DNA from: Runella sp. MFBS21 | GTDB lineage: Bacteria; Bacteroidota; Bacteroidia; Cytophagales; Spirosomataceae | Reading direction: 5' to 3' | DNA length: 64,000 nucleotides | Assembly (NCBI RefSeq): GCF_029433105.1 | Contig: NZ_JARNTW010000017.1 | Span: 1-64,000 of the forward strand | Program-made: the position numbers and the translations under genes | In this document: positions 15,158 to 22,990 of the stretch, one piece after another | Layout: every line of letters begins with the position of its first letter | How positions within the stretch are numbered: the first letter of the stretch is position 1 | Notes under the pieces: generated by a model | What the model was told of the DNA's origin: nothing | What the model saw: the letters and a program-made list of their open reading frames with translations, nothing else | Databases searched by the model: none

Positions 15158-18022
15158 TTAGTACCATCCTCTACGTTTGATGTTGGTATTCATACCGCGC
15201 ATATTGTAGGTAAAGCTAAGCATGTAGTAGCGAGCCAATGTTTGGATACGTTCTTGTGATACGTAGTTTTGGTTGGCAAACTGATTTACTCCCAAGTTAC
15301 GATTGAAAGCGTCGTATAGCGATAGTCTGATTTCTGCTTTTTTAGATTTTCCCAAAACCTTATAAATCGAAGAATTCAAAACAGGTACTTGCTGGTTAAA
15401 CCCAAATCGGTCGTTGGTGTAAATTTGGTAATTGAAATTGGAGTTGATATAAAAATCTTTGGGCAAACGAATATTCATCGTACCTCCATAGGTCTGGGTC
15501 ACAATCTTCTGATTTTGTGTGGTATTGATTGAGTACTTAGTGTTGCCTATGCTCCAGTTGGCATTGGGATAAAACGTAAACACATCGCTTGGTGTAAGAT
15601 CAAGACGCACCCCAAAACGGAGGCTATTGGTATTGGTCTCATTCATAATGCCATTGATAGGCGTTAAGTTTTTGCTGATGCCCGGACTAGCATTGAAGTT
15701 GATAGTCGCTTTGGTTTTTTTCAGAGGAAAGCCAAAACCAATGTAAGAACCCAAATTTTGACCACCTGAAATGTTAACAGGTTTGGTGACAGTAATCAGT
15801 GTATTAGGGTCAACTTGTTGATTATAAATAATTTGATTGATATTGTAAGTGTAATAAAGGTTCACATTTAGGCTTGTAAAACTAGCGGGGTTAAACATAT
15901 TATACCCCATGCTGATACCATGTGATAGCGACGGCAATAAATCAGGATTACCTTGACGAATCACGAGCGGGTTGCTATTGTCGATGATGGGCTGTAGGTC
16001 TCTTGTATTGGGTTGATTGACATTCACATTGTATCCTGACCAGAAATAACGGTTGTTTTTGAGGTCATAGCTAAAGGAGGCATTGGGGATTACCGTTGTG
16101 TAGTTTCGTTTTACATTGATAAAAGTATTGGGTTCTTGCCCAAGGCCAAATTTACCGTCGATTTGGAAAGTCTGAACCGCCAAGCCACCTGAGAAATTCA
16201 ACCCTTTGTACGAATAACGAATACTGCTACCAAGTCGAGCGTAGTTATAATTGTTTTTATAATAACTACTGAGGCTATCTACTGGAATGCGTCGTCCATT
16301 TTCTTTGGCCAAATCAAATACATTACGATCTACAAAATCAGAACGATGACTTAAATTGACGAAGGTTTCGGAAAAGAAACGCTTACCTATAGGCTCAACA
16401 AATAGTAGGCTTGTTTTAAACAAATTGACACGGCTACCAGTGTTGTTGGTAAGATCCAGTAATTGTCTAATAACGTCGTTGGGATTGGTAGCATTGTAAA
16501 ATAAATTGAGTGAATTTTGGTCAGCTACCCCGTCGTTGTTAGTAAAATTATAGGAAGCACTTGCGGCAAAACTCCGGCCTTTTTTCTTGAATTTATGACG
16601 ATACAGAAGGGTATTTGCCGTCTCGATTTTGTCTACCAAAGTAGAATTGTTGATGGTACTTTCGTTCGATTTAAAATTGTTACTTCTCAAATATTCCGTA
16701 AAGCTACTCAAACGCGTATTACCAGCATTTAATCTACTATTGTTGCTGAAAATCAAAGTGTTGAGAGAGTCGATGGTTTGCTCGTGTCTAAAAGACAATC
16801 GGTGGTTACCTACAAAATTCACTTGATTGCTTTCTTCATTGGTTTGGAATGAACCATTCTGGAGGAAGTTTTCGCGGGTACGTAAGGCATCAAATACTTG
16901 GCGATTGGAGTTGTAATAATAACTAGCGTTGGTCTTGATTTTTTTGGTGTTACGGTTGTAGTTAATCCCCGCTGCGATGTTGTTGGAGTAGCCGCGGTTT
17001 AGTCCACCGCCTACTGGAATACTCAAGCCGCCGTCGTCGTCGCCGCCGATAGAAATATAATATCCTCCGCCTCCGCCACCAAATCCAAAGTCGCCGTTGT
17101 CGTTCCATTGATTAAAAGAACCACTTCCTCTAAAATCTTGATAATCATCCCACGACATCCCTGTTTGGTTGGTGTTGTTGGTAAGGCCGATGATTGAAAA
17201 CTGATTTTTGTCGTCAAATTTGTTATAGTTTCCTTTGATTTCGCCGCGAGGGTTGGCGCTATTGTTACCGTCGAGTCCCACACCGGCTGTTACTTTTCCA
17301 AAACCACCTTTTTTAAAGCTGTCTTTCAGTTGAAGGTTTACGGTTTTTTCCTGCTTTCCGTCATCTACTCCCGTTACTTTTGATTGTTCGGTTTTATCAT
17401 TGAAAATCTGGACTTTATTGATGGCTTCGGCAGGCAGGTTTTTGGTTGCCATTTTTGGGTCATCTCCAAAAAAACGTTTTCCATCTACGGTTACTTTTTG
17501 GACTTGTTGCCCCTGAGCGATGATATTGCCGTTTTGGTCGATTTGCACACCGGGTAGTTTACGAAGTAGGTCTTCGACCGTTGACCCTGGGGGTACTTTA
17601 AAAGAAGCAGGATTGTACTCGATGGTATCGCCTTTGATACTCATCGGGGCGCGAGCGGTTTTGATTACTACCTCAAAAAGCTCTTTGGTGATAGGCTTGA
17701 GTCTAAGCGTGCCCAAATCAATGAGTTCTTTATCACCAAAAACAATGTCTTTTTCAAGTGGAATAAATCCTACGTAGGTGATTTTGAGGAGATAGTCTCC
17801 TTTTTTGATATTGCGAAAAGAAAATGCCCCTTTTTCGTTGGTACGAGAAAAGTTGACAAGTGAGGAATCTTTTCGTTGTAGAAGCATTACCGTGGCTGAG
17901 CCTAATGGATTGGCTACTGTATCGGTAGTCATACCTTGAATCTGAAAACGACTGGGAGTGGTTTGGGCATACAATGCACTCAGGCATGGCCACAAGAATG
18001 CCAGGAGGAGAATTTTTCGCAT
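15158..18022 (-). CDS. Outer-membrane beta-barrel TonB-dependent receptor-like protein
   Basis: 954 residues: a signal peptide ending YAQ (about 20), a carboxypeptidase-regulatory-like domain (about 25-110), then a plug domain (about 130-220, including STVEDLLRKLPGVQID and VTVDGKRFFGDDPKMATKNLPA). An OMP_b-brl_3-type barrel (PF14905-like) follows to the C-terminus. It probably moves a peptide or metal-related ligand across the outer membrane, powered by TonB, but the ligand is unknown. A Gly-rich segment (about 300-340) is likely an extracellular loop or linker. A good promoter lies at 18094-18124, and the GLPGLI gene follows. Confidence 0.88.
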   Translation of the reverse strand: MRKILLLAFLWPCLSALYAQTTPSRFQIQGMTTDTVANPLGSATVMLLQRKDSSLVNFSRTNEKGAFSFRNIKKGDYLLKITYVGFIPLEKDIVFGDKELIDLGTLRLKPITKELFEVVIKTARAPMSIKGDTIEYNPASFKVPPGSTVEDLLRKLPGVQIDQNGNIIAQGQQVQKVTVDGKRFFGDDPKMATKNLPAEAINKVQIFNDKTEQSKVTGVDDGKQEKTVNLQLKDSFKKGGFGKVTAGVGLDGNNSANPRGEIKGNYNKFDDKNQFSIIGLTNNTNQTGMSWDDYQDFRGSGSFNQWNDNGDFGFGGGGGGYYISIGGDDDGGLSIPVGGGLNRGYSNNIAAGINYNRNTKKIKTNASYYYNSNRQVFDALRTRENFLQNGSFQTNEESNQVNFVGNHRLSFRHEQTIDSLNTLIFSNNSRLNAGNTRLSSFTEYLRSNNFKSNESTINNSTLVDKIETANTLLYRHKFKKKGRSFAASASYNFTNNDGVADQNSLNLFYNATNPNDVIRQLLDLTNNTGSRVNLFKTSLLFVEPIGKRFFSETFVNLSHRSDFVDRNVFDLAKENGRRIPVDSLSSYYKNNYNYARLGSSIRYSYKGLNFSGGLAVQTFQIDGKFGLGQEPNTFINVKRNYTTVIPNASFSYDLKNNRYFWSGYNVNVNQPNTRDLQPIIDNSNPLVIRQGNPDLLPSLSHGISMGYNMFNPASFTSLNVNLYYTYNINQIIYNQQVDPNTLITVTKPVNISGGQNLGSYIGFGFPLKKTKATINFNASPGISKNLTPINGIMNETNTNSLRFGVRLDLTPSDVFTFYPNANWSIGNTKYSINTTQNQKIVTQTYGGTMNIRLPKDFYINSNFNYQIYTNDRFGFNQQVPVLNSSIYKVLGKSKKAEIRLSLYDAFNRNLGVNQFANQNYVSQERIQTLARYYMLSFTYNMRGMNTNIKRRGWY

Positions 18023-18093
18023 GACTGTTGTTAGAATAGAGGTTTAAGAAAATGTGGTTAGATGGTGTATTTCTCAATACGGCTATTGAATCG

Positions 18094-18124
18094 TAAACGT
18101 ACTAATGATTTAGTTTATTGTCAA
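18094..18124 (-). promoter_or_regulatory. Bacteroidota-type promoter of the TonB receptor gene
   Basis: On the minus strand TTG (18124-18122) is followed after exactly 20 nt by TACGTTTA (18101-18094). This matches the -33/-7 pattern TTTG and TAnnTTTG in all but the last base. Transcription would begin about 65 nt before the ATG at 18022. Confidence 0.5.
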
Positions 18125-18231
18125 GAAATATTAAAAATATATTTAAGAATGTTAGATATATAGAAATTTATAAGTAAGGAATGCTGCGGATATATACTTT
18201 ATGATTATGAAAAGGTTACAGCTAAAAACAA

Positions 18232-18262
18232 AAAAAGAGCCAATTTGTGGTTGGCTCTTTTT
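18232..18262 (-). terminator. Intrinsic terminator of the rpsL-rpsG operon
   Basis: AAAAAGAGCCAA (18232-18243) and its exact complement (18251-18262) form a 12-bp stem with a 7-nt loop. On the minus strand it is followed by a T-run, 24 nt after the rpsG stop codon. Confidence 0.8.
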
Positions 18263-18285
18263 GAATGATATAAAATCGCTTGAAA

Positions 18286-18753
18286 TTAGAAGCGGAAGTG
18301 CGAAAACGCCTTGTTGGCTTCGGCCATACGGTGGGTATCGTCTTTTTTCTTTACAGAAGCACCTTCACCTTTTGACGCAGCAACGATTTCAGCAGCTAGA
18401 CGGTCACGCATGGTTTTTTCACCGCGCAAACGAGCATACTTAATCATCCATTTCATACCTAAAGCTACCTTACGATCAGGACGAACTTCGGTAGGAACTT
18501 GGAAGTTAGCTCCCCCCACACGGCGGCTTTTTACTTCTACGGCAGGCATTACGTTGTTCAATGCGCGGCGCCAGATTTCGAGGCCATTTTCGTTGAGGCG
18601 TTTTTCGGCAATTTCCAAAGCACCATAGAAAATATCATAAGCGATGCTTTTTTTGCCTTCCAACATCAAGTTGTTTACAAATTTGGTTACCATTACATCC
18701 CTGTATTTAGGGTCAGGCAATAGGTATCTTTTTTTAGGTTTTGCTTTTCTCAT
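18286..18753 (-). CDS. rpsG: 30S ribosomal protein S7
   Basis: 155 residues, the usual length. Typical S7 features are [34 protein letters not shown], the [18 protein letters not shown] loop that contacts 16S rRNA, and [20 protein letters not shown] at the end. S7 starts assembly of the 30S head. It follows rpsL by 137 nt on the same strand and is itself followed by a strong terminator rather than by fusA. Confidence 0.98.
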   Translation of the reverse strand: MRKAKPKKRYLLPDPKYRDVMVTKFVNNLMLEGKKSIAYDIFYGALEIAEKRLNENGLEIWRRALNNVMPAVEVKSRRVGGANFQVPTEVRPDRKVALGMKWMIKYARLRGEKTMRDRLAAEIVAASKGEGASVKKKDDTHRMAEANKAFSHFRF

Positions 18754-18890
18754 TGTACTGAGTTGTTAATCAATGGAGGTTTCGTTTTGTTCAGCTTTAT
18801 CGCTGATTTTAACTGATTCATCCCGAACTAACTTCGGAATTACTACCCTTTTATGCTATTGTACTGTCTTACGCAAACAAAAAGGACGGA

Positions 18891-19319
18891 TTACTTCTTC
18901 TTACCTGGAGCTGGTTTACCACCTTTTCCTACAGGTGCTGCTTGACCTGGTTTCGGACGTTTTGCACCGTAAAGTGAGCGGCTTTGTTTACGACCGTTTA
19001 CACCGGCTGTATCAAGCGCACCACGAACTACGTGATAACGCACCCCTGGAAGGTCTTTCACACGACCACCACGCACCAATACGATTGAGTGCTCTTGGAG
19101 GTTGTGGCCTTCACCTGGAATGTAAGCGTTGACTTCCTTCATATTTGATAAACGTACACGCGCTACTTTGCGCAAAGCCGAGTTTGGCTTCTTCGGGGTC
19201 GTGGTGTATACACGCGTACATACACCGCGGCGTTGTGGGCAAGAATCTAAAGCCGGAGACTTAGATTTCCACGTCATTTGTTCACGTCCTTTGCGTACTA
19301 ACTGTGAAATAGTTGGCAT
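18891..19319 (-). CDS. rpsL: 30S ribosomal protein S12
   Basis: 142 residues, longer than the E. coli protein (124) because of a C-terminal tail rich in Gly, Pro and Lys (about 123-142), common in Bacteroidota. The decoding-centre loops are intact: [12 protein letters not shown] with Lys43-Lys44, and [13 protein letters not shown] with Lys88. No streptomycin-resistance substitution is seen at these lysines. It is the first gene of the rpsL-rpsG unit, with a near-consensus promoter at 19373-19403. Confidence 0.98.
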   Translation of the reverse strand: MPTISQLVRKGREQMTWKSKSPALDSCPQRRGVCTRVYTTTPKKPNSALRKVARVRLSNMKEVNAYIPGEGHNLQEHSIVLVRGGRVKDLPGVRYHVVRGALDTAGVNGRKQSRSLYGAKRPKPGQAAPVGKGGKPAPGKKK

Positions 19320-19372
19320 TATATATTACTGATTATGAGAAAAATGGATATACCACCCCAAAAATGGGAGTG

Positions 19373-19403
19373 CAAAATTAGGGTCTTTCTTTGAAAAGAC
19401 CAA
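19373..19403 (-). promoter_or_regulatory. rpsL: Promoter of rpsL-rpsG
   Basis: On the minus strand TTG (19403-19401) is followed after 20 nt by TAATTTTG (19380-19373), a perfect TAnnTTTG element. The spacer itself holds a 7-bp hairpin, GGTCTTT with AAAGACC (19382-19401). The leader to the ATG at 19319 is about 50 nt. Confidence 0.6.
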
Positions 19404-19440
19404 GTGATAGACGATAAATTTGAAGATTAAATGATTGGGT

Positions 19441-19466
19441 GCTAGCTTTTTTAGCGTAAAGCTAGC
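19441..19466. terminator. Hairpin overlapping the ruvA stop codon
   Basis: GCTAGCTTT (19441-19449) pairs with AAAGCTAGC (19458-19466); the loop contains the ruvA stop codon (19451-19453). It probably ends the ruvA transcript, though no long T-run follows on the minus strand. Confidence 0.4.
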
Positions 19467-20041
19467 TTGATAAGCTGCTCCACGGTGATTTGATCGCCTT
19501 CACGTTTGAGAATTGTGTCAACGCTTTTCTCGGCGGTAGGTTTTGGAATACCCAACATCACCAAAGCGGCAATCGCTTCGTTTCGGATTTGGCTGTTGGC
19601 TCCCAAGAATATGCTAGGCTGAGGAGCCGTGAGCCCTTCTTTTTTGATTTTATCTTTTAAATCTATGATGACTCTTTGGGCTGTTTTACTACCAATTCCT
19701 TTGATAGTCTGAATAAGGCGGACATCTTCTCCGACAATAGCTTGTTTGATTTCGGGAGCCGACAACGAAGAAAGCATAATAAGTGCCGTAGCCGAGCCTA
19801 CCCCTGATACACTGATAAGATCTAGAAAAAGATTTTTTTCGGTAAGTTCTGCAAATCCATACAAAACATGAGCATCTTCCCTGATTTGTTGGTAAGTCAA
19901 TATTTTACACACTTCACCAAGGTTAGGCAATGCACTGTAGGTTTGTAAAGAAATTTTTACTTCATAGCCCACTCCTCCTACATCCATGATAAGATATGCG
20001 GGATCTTTGTGGGCAAGTTTACCGTTTAGATAAGCTATCAT
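19451..20041 (-). CDS. ruvA: Holliday junction branch migration protein RuvA
   Basis: 196 residues, normal for RuvA. The N-terminal OB domain starts MIAYLNGKLAHKDPAYLIMDVGGVGYEV. The double helix-hairpin-helix region contains LISVSGVGSATALIMLS and TIKGIGSKTAQRVIIDLKDK, which bind the junction. The C-terminal domain III (about 148-196), which contacts RuvB, follows a short linker. RuvB and RuvC are not nearby. A 15-bp hairpin lies 14 nt before the start codon, between ruvA and the upstream gene. Confidence 0.97.
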   Translation of the reverse strand: MIAYLNGKLAHKDPAYLIMDVGGVGYEVKISLQTYSALPNLGEVCKILTYQQIREDAHVLYGFAELTEKNLFLDLISVSGVGSATALIMLSSLSAPEIKQAIVGEDVRLIQTIKGIGSKTAQRVIIDLKDKIKKEGLTAPQPSIFLGANSQIRNEAIAALVMLGIPKPTAEKSVDTILKREGDQITVEQLIKLALR

Positions 20042-20055
20042 ATATTGTTGAGGAG

Positions 20056-20092
20056 ATTAGCTCTTTGGTAATTTTTGTACCAAAGAGCTAAT
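20056..20092. terminator. 15-bp hairpin between the Dabb gene and ruvA
   Basis: Perfect 15-bp arms 20056-20070 and 20078-20092 enclose the loop ATTTTTG. It begins 1 nt after the upstream stop codon and ends 14 nt before the ruvA ATG. No T-run follows on the minus strand, so it may end the upstream transcript or affect ruvA translation. Confidence 0.5.
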
Positions 20093-20093
20093 A

Positions 20094-20468
20094 TTATTTT
20101 TGTGTCCAATAATCAACCACCAATACCTTGTCGAGGTAGGGACCCAGCACTTTGCCAAATGCTTTGTGGTCAGGGTGAGGTAGATATATGGCGCGGTCTT
20201 CTTCAGAATTGAAAGTCAAAAAGAAACAATGCGTAAATCCTTGGGCGAGGCCTTCGGGGCTATTGTTGGTGCCCCACTCAAAGCCTTTGATTTGTTTGAT
20301 TTGGGTAGGGAGCTTTCTAAAAGCATCCTCTACTTGTTTTACTTGGGCTGGGGTAGTATTGTCTTTAAACTTAAACAATACTACGTGTCGTAGTACTTTG
20401 TCGTTTTTTTGGGCCATAGCGCCAAAGGCAAAAAAGGTTAGAAAAAGGGCTAAGAGTTTGATTTTCAT
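20094..20468 (-). CDS. Exported Dabb (stress-responsive A/B barrel) protein
   Basis: From Met 20468 it has 124 residues with a signal peptide (MKIKLLALFL to AMAQ). The ferredoxin-like Dabb domain (PF07876) begins LRHVVLFKFKDNT and continues with VEDAFRKLP, IKGFEWGTNNSPEGLAQGFTH, the YLPHPDHKAF block and LVVDYWTQK. A longer in-frame start at 20555 would run through the end of the neighbouring gene and bury the signal peptide, so it is rejected. Dabb dimers are often seen in stress and catabolic proteins; the exact role is unknown. Confidence 0.82.
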   Translation of the reverse strand: MKIKLLALFLTFFAFGAMAQKNDKVLRHVVLFKFKDNTTPAQVKQVEDAFRKLPTQIKQIKGFEWGTNNSPEGLAQGFTHCFFLTFNSEEDRAIYLPHPDHKAFGKVLGPYLDKVLVVDYWTQK

Positions 20469-20520
20469 GTAAGTGAAATTAATACATAAGAAAAAAATTG
20501 ATTGAGATGCTGCCACAAAA

Positions 20521-20721
20521 CTAGCCTGAGCAGTTGATACATTCGCCACTTTCATCTCTTACGCTACGTTCAAAATCACCGAGTTGTTCTTTCAATTCCA
20601 AGATTTCGTCTTCAATTTCGCAGCGTTCAAAGAGGGAAAGCTCGCCAGAGGCTATTTCTTTTTCAAGGGTTTTGAGTTTCACGCGCATTTCTGAAACTTC
20701 CATTAATGTTAAAGTTGCCAT
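20521..20721 (-). CDS. Small helical protein with C-terminal CxxC
   Basis: 66 residues, mostly a charged heptad-like helix (VSEMRVKLKTLEKEIASG to ILELKEQLGDFERSV) ending in ECINCSG. Composition and codon use look like a genuine gene and the ATG is 75 nt downstream of the preceding lipoprotein gene. The Cys pair could bind a metal or be redox active. No named family is recognised. Confidence 0.6.
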   Translation of the reverse strand: MATLTLMEVSEMRVKLKTLEKEIASGELSLFERCEIEDEILELKEQLGDFERSVRDESGECINCSG

Positions 20722-20796
20722 GAGATATTTTGGGAGTAAATTATGAAATTATGGTTTTGTGTTAATGCGAAAGTTACTAAAAAAGTTCGGAAAAAT

Positions 20797-21666
20797 TTAT
20801 TGAATTACGGAGTTGTTGTACCACCATTCGTCATTTTCCCAGTAGTTTTCCCACCCTAAATGACGATACTTTTTATTGATTTCAACTTCTCGTTCGCCAA
20901 TCGAAAATTCGGTCAAAATTTGATTTGCAAAAGCAAACAAATCTTTGGCCCATACCACAGGCTTGGTGAGATTTTGCTGATAGCTTCGCCACGTACCCTC
21001 AAATTTGAAACCACTAGCTTGGGCAGGTGCATTTGGCGAAAAATACCATAATTCTGTATTTCCGTCCTTTTTTTCAAAGAAGTCAATCAACATTTTGCCC
21101 GAAAATAGGCCCGACGCCTTGGTGCTTGGTTCTTCTTTTAGCTCAAAAGTAGCTTCGGCAGTGTAGGCTTCTTTAAGGTCAAACCCACCTTCGTCGTAAT
21201 GCTCCTCCTTAAGATTAGGGTCTTTGAAGGTACTGAGATTGTGAAACGTAAGCGTGCCTTCAAAGGGGATAATATTGTTTTTAAAGCGATTTTTGCCAGA
21301 CACGTGATAAACATGAGGCTGTAAAGAATCTTTTTTGAAGTTTGAAAAATAAAATTCAATACGATGATAATCATTGCCATAAAAACCATCAAAGCGATTG
21401 GCATATCCTCCCTCGGGGGTAGCATCAAAAAATAATCCACTTAGGTCATGATTGCTGAAAAAAGCCGCTCTTTTGTCGTCCGACAATCTTTGTATTTTAA
21501 GCGCTTTGAGGGGGGCAGTGGTATCACGCCGAAGAGAGTCTATGGCTTCTTTGTGCGTAATGAGCTTAAGCGGAACGGCGGTAGGTTTGGTATTTTCTTT
21601 AGCTTGGCGAGCGCAAGCATACCAAAGCAAACTAACGGCTAACATCCCTAAGGCAATTTTTTTCAT
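20797..21666 (-). CDS. Hypothetical lipoprotein
   Basis: 289 residues. The N-terminus MKKIALGMLAVSLLWYACAR looks like a lipoprotein signal with Cys18. The mature part has a SDLSGLFFDATPEGGYA-like region, many aromatic and charged residues and an extended-strand pattern (EFYFSNF, HVYHVSG, GTLTFHNL, EATFELKEE), suggesting a beta-rich envelope protein. No family is recognised. Its start is 11 nt after the DUF2306 gene, so it is probably co-transcribed with the ATPase/HNH/DUF2306 genes. Confidence 0.72.
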   Translation of the reverse strand: MKKIALGMLAVSLLWYACARQAKENTKPTAVPLKLITHKEAIDSLRRDTTAPLKALKIQRLSDDKRAAFFSNHDLSGLFFDATPEGGYANRFDGFYGNDYHRIEFYFSNFKKDSLQPHVYHVSGKNRFKNNIIPFEGTLTFHNLSTFKDPNLKEEHYDEGGFDLKEAYTAEATFELKEEPSTKASGLFSGKMLIDFFEKKDGNTELWYFSPNAPAQASGFKFEGTWRSYQQNLTKPVVWAKDLFAFANQILTEFSIGEREVEINKKYRHLGWENYWENDEWWYNNSVIQ

Positions 21667-21677
21667 CGACGCACTAT

Positions 21678-22328
21678 TTATCTAGCTTTTTGCAGGATTT
21701 TTTTTGCTAAATCATTATATATCAAAATCTCTACTATCATCAAATTGATCACCCAAGAGGCCCAGGTGACTGTGAGGTAAGTTTCGATAGGTTTGGTATA
21801 AAAAAAATAGACCATTCCAAAACTTCCTATGCGCAAACTCATGGCAGCCAGAGTGACGGCGTAGCTTCGCATCATCCATTCAACGTGCTTTTGCCAGTGT
21901 TGCTTTACAATTTCGCGCCATGCGACCCAAGTGATAAGCCACCATACGACACATTGAAGCGAAAAGCCTACTTTGGCAGGAAGGCCTCCGTTGGCATAGT
22001 ATCCTAAAACCAAACCTGAGGGTGCGGCCAAAATCAATATCGAAAATACATAAATTTTTCCAAGGAGGCGATGCCCGTTGGAATATTTTTTAAGAAATAG
22101 CGGAACAAATTGAAATATTCCTATAGTCATTACCCATGCACTGCTCAGTATATGTACGTAAAAGGCTGTGGTAAAGCTTTTTTTGCTTAAGACAGCATTG
22201 GTTTTTGTTGTTAAAAATCCAATTTCTGATTCGAAGCTAAGGTAAGGTATTATTTTGGTAAACATAAGCAGCGTAAATGCCGCTACTGAAAATAGGAAAA
22301 GAATATATATGAGGGGTGTCGTACGCAT
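21678..22328 (-). CDS. DUF2306 family membrane protein
   Basis: 216 residues from Met 22328, with about six membrane segments. The DUF2306 pattern is seen in FYVHILSSAWVMTIGIFQF, NGHRLLGKIYVFSILILAAPSGLVLG and the HVEWMMRSYAVTLAAMSLR block, which carries conserved His and Arg residues like those of cytochrome b561/ferric-reductase-like proteins. The ATG shares its A with the upstream stop codon (TAATG), which indicates translational coupling to the HNH-like gene. An ATG 27 nt further upstream would overlap that gene and is less likely. Function unknown. Confidence 0.8.
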   Translation of the reverse strand: MRTTPLIYILFLFSVAAFTLLMFTKIIPYLSFESEIGFLTTKTNAVLSKKSFTTAFYVHILSSAWVMTIGIFQFVPLFLKKYSNGHRLLGKIYVFSILILAAPSGLVLGYYANGGLPAKVGFSLQCVVWWLITWVAWREIVKQHWQKHVEWMMRSYAVTLAAMSLRIGSFGMVYFFYTKPIETYLTVTWASWVINLMIVEILIYNDLAKKILQKAR

Positions 22329-22990
22329 TAACTTTCTTGCATTTTTTGCCGACACATTTCCAGAGCAGTAAAAAATTGGTGATTCACTGCGGATTCATGT
22401 TCCCAATTGCCTAGCCCACTTTGTATTTTTTCGATGATTCTACGTAAATGATTTTTACGACTTTTTACTACCCACGACAAATTAATTCCAAGCACCACCA
22501 GCATATCGTTAATCCGTTGTTGAAGTATTTCATCTAATTCGGTATTTGCAATAAAAACGTGCAATTGATTGTCGTACTCCAAAAGCTTAAAAGGGTCGTA
22601 GTCGCTCAAATCGGGTTTTAGGATATAATCTACAGCTTTCTCTCTTTTATGTTTATCATTGATGTCTTTCGAAACCATAAAAAAATTACTCCATAGCCAG
22701 CCTTGTGTTGGTTTTAAATTAGGGTCAAAATGGTCTAAAGCACCGCTAAATTCTGGTTTTTGGGAACAATATTTTCCATTGTCCCAAAGCTCAAATTGAT
22801 AATATTCATCATCACATAAACTAATTTCACTATAAGCACATACTCCTTTTTGGCAATGAAATAAGTTCATAACTACATCATAATAGTATTTGCCATTCGA
22901 AGAATTATAGAAGGGATGATTGTCGTAGAAACCTTCCTCCCAATTTTTATAAGCTGTGGAAAAGATTTGTGTTTTATCAATTTTCTGCAT
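22328..22990 (-). CDS. HNH-like protein of a Septu-type (PtuB-like) pair
   Basis: 220 residues. The arrangement matches the HNH proteins paired with AAA ATPases in Septu and related systems (TIGR02646-like): GVCAYSE (50-55, Cys51), then ALDHFDP (84-90, His87), the W-rich segment WLWSNFF (98-104), and KDINDKHKR (108-116). After these comes ILKPDLSDYDPFKLLEYD (123-140), in the place of the usual 'DP..ddP' segment. In typical members the first motif is CxxC and a second CxxC sits before the Asn; here Ser54 and no later Cys pair are seen, so the zinc site looks lost. It overlaps the ATPase gene by 14 nt and is coupled to the DUF2306 gene. The family call is inference from motif order. Confidence 0.65.
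   Translation of the reverse strand: MQKIDKTQIFSTAYKNWEEGFYDNHPFYNSSNGKYYYDVVMNLFHCQKGVCAYSEISLCDDEYYQFELWDNGKYCSQKPEFSGALDHFDPNLKPTQGWLWSNFFMVSKDINDKHKREKAVDYILKPDLSDYDPFKLLEYDNQLHVFIANTELDEILQQRINDMLVVLGINLSWVVKSRKNHLRRIIEKIQSGLGNWEHESAVNHQFFTALEMCRQKMQES

Noticed and set aside
20469-20555. N-terminal extension of the Dabb protein
   Set aside because: It overlaps the 66-residue gene and moves the signal peptide away from the N-terminus.
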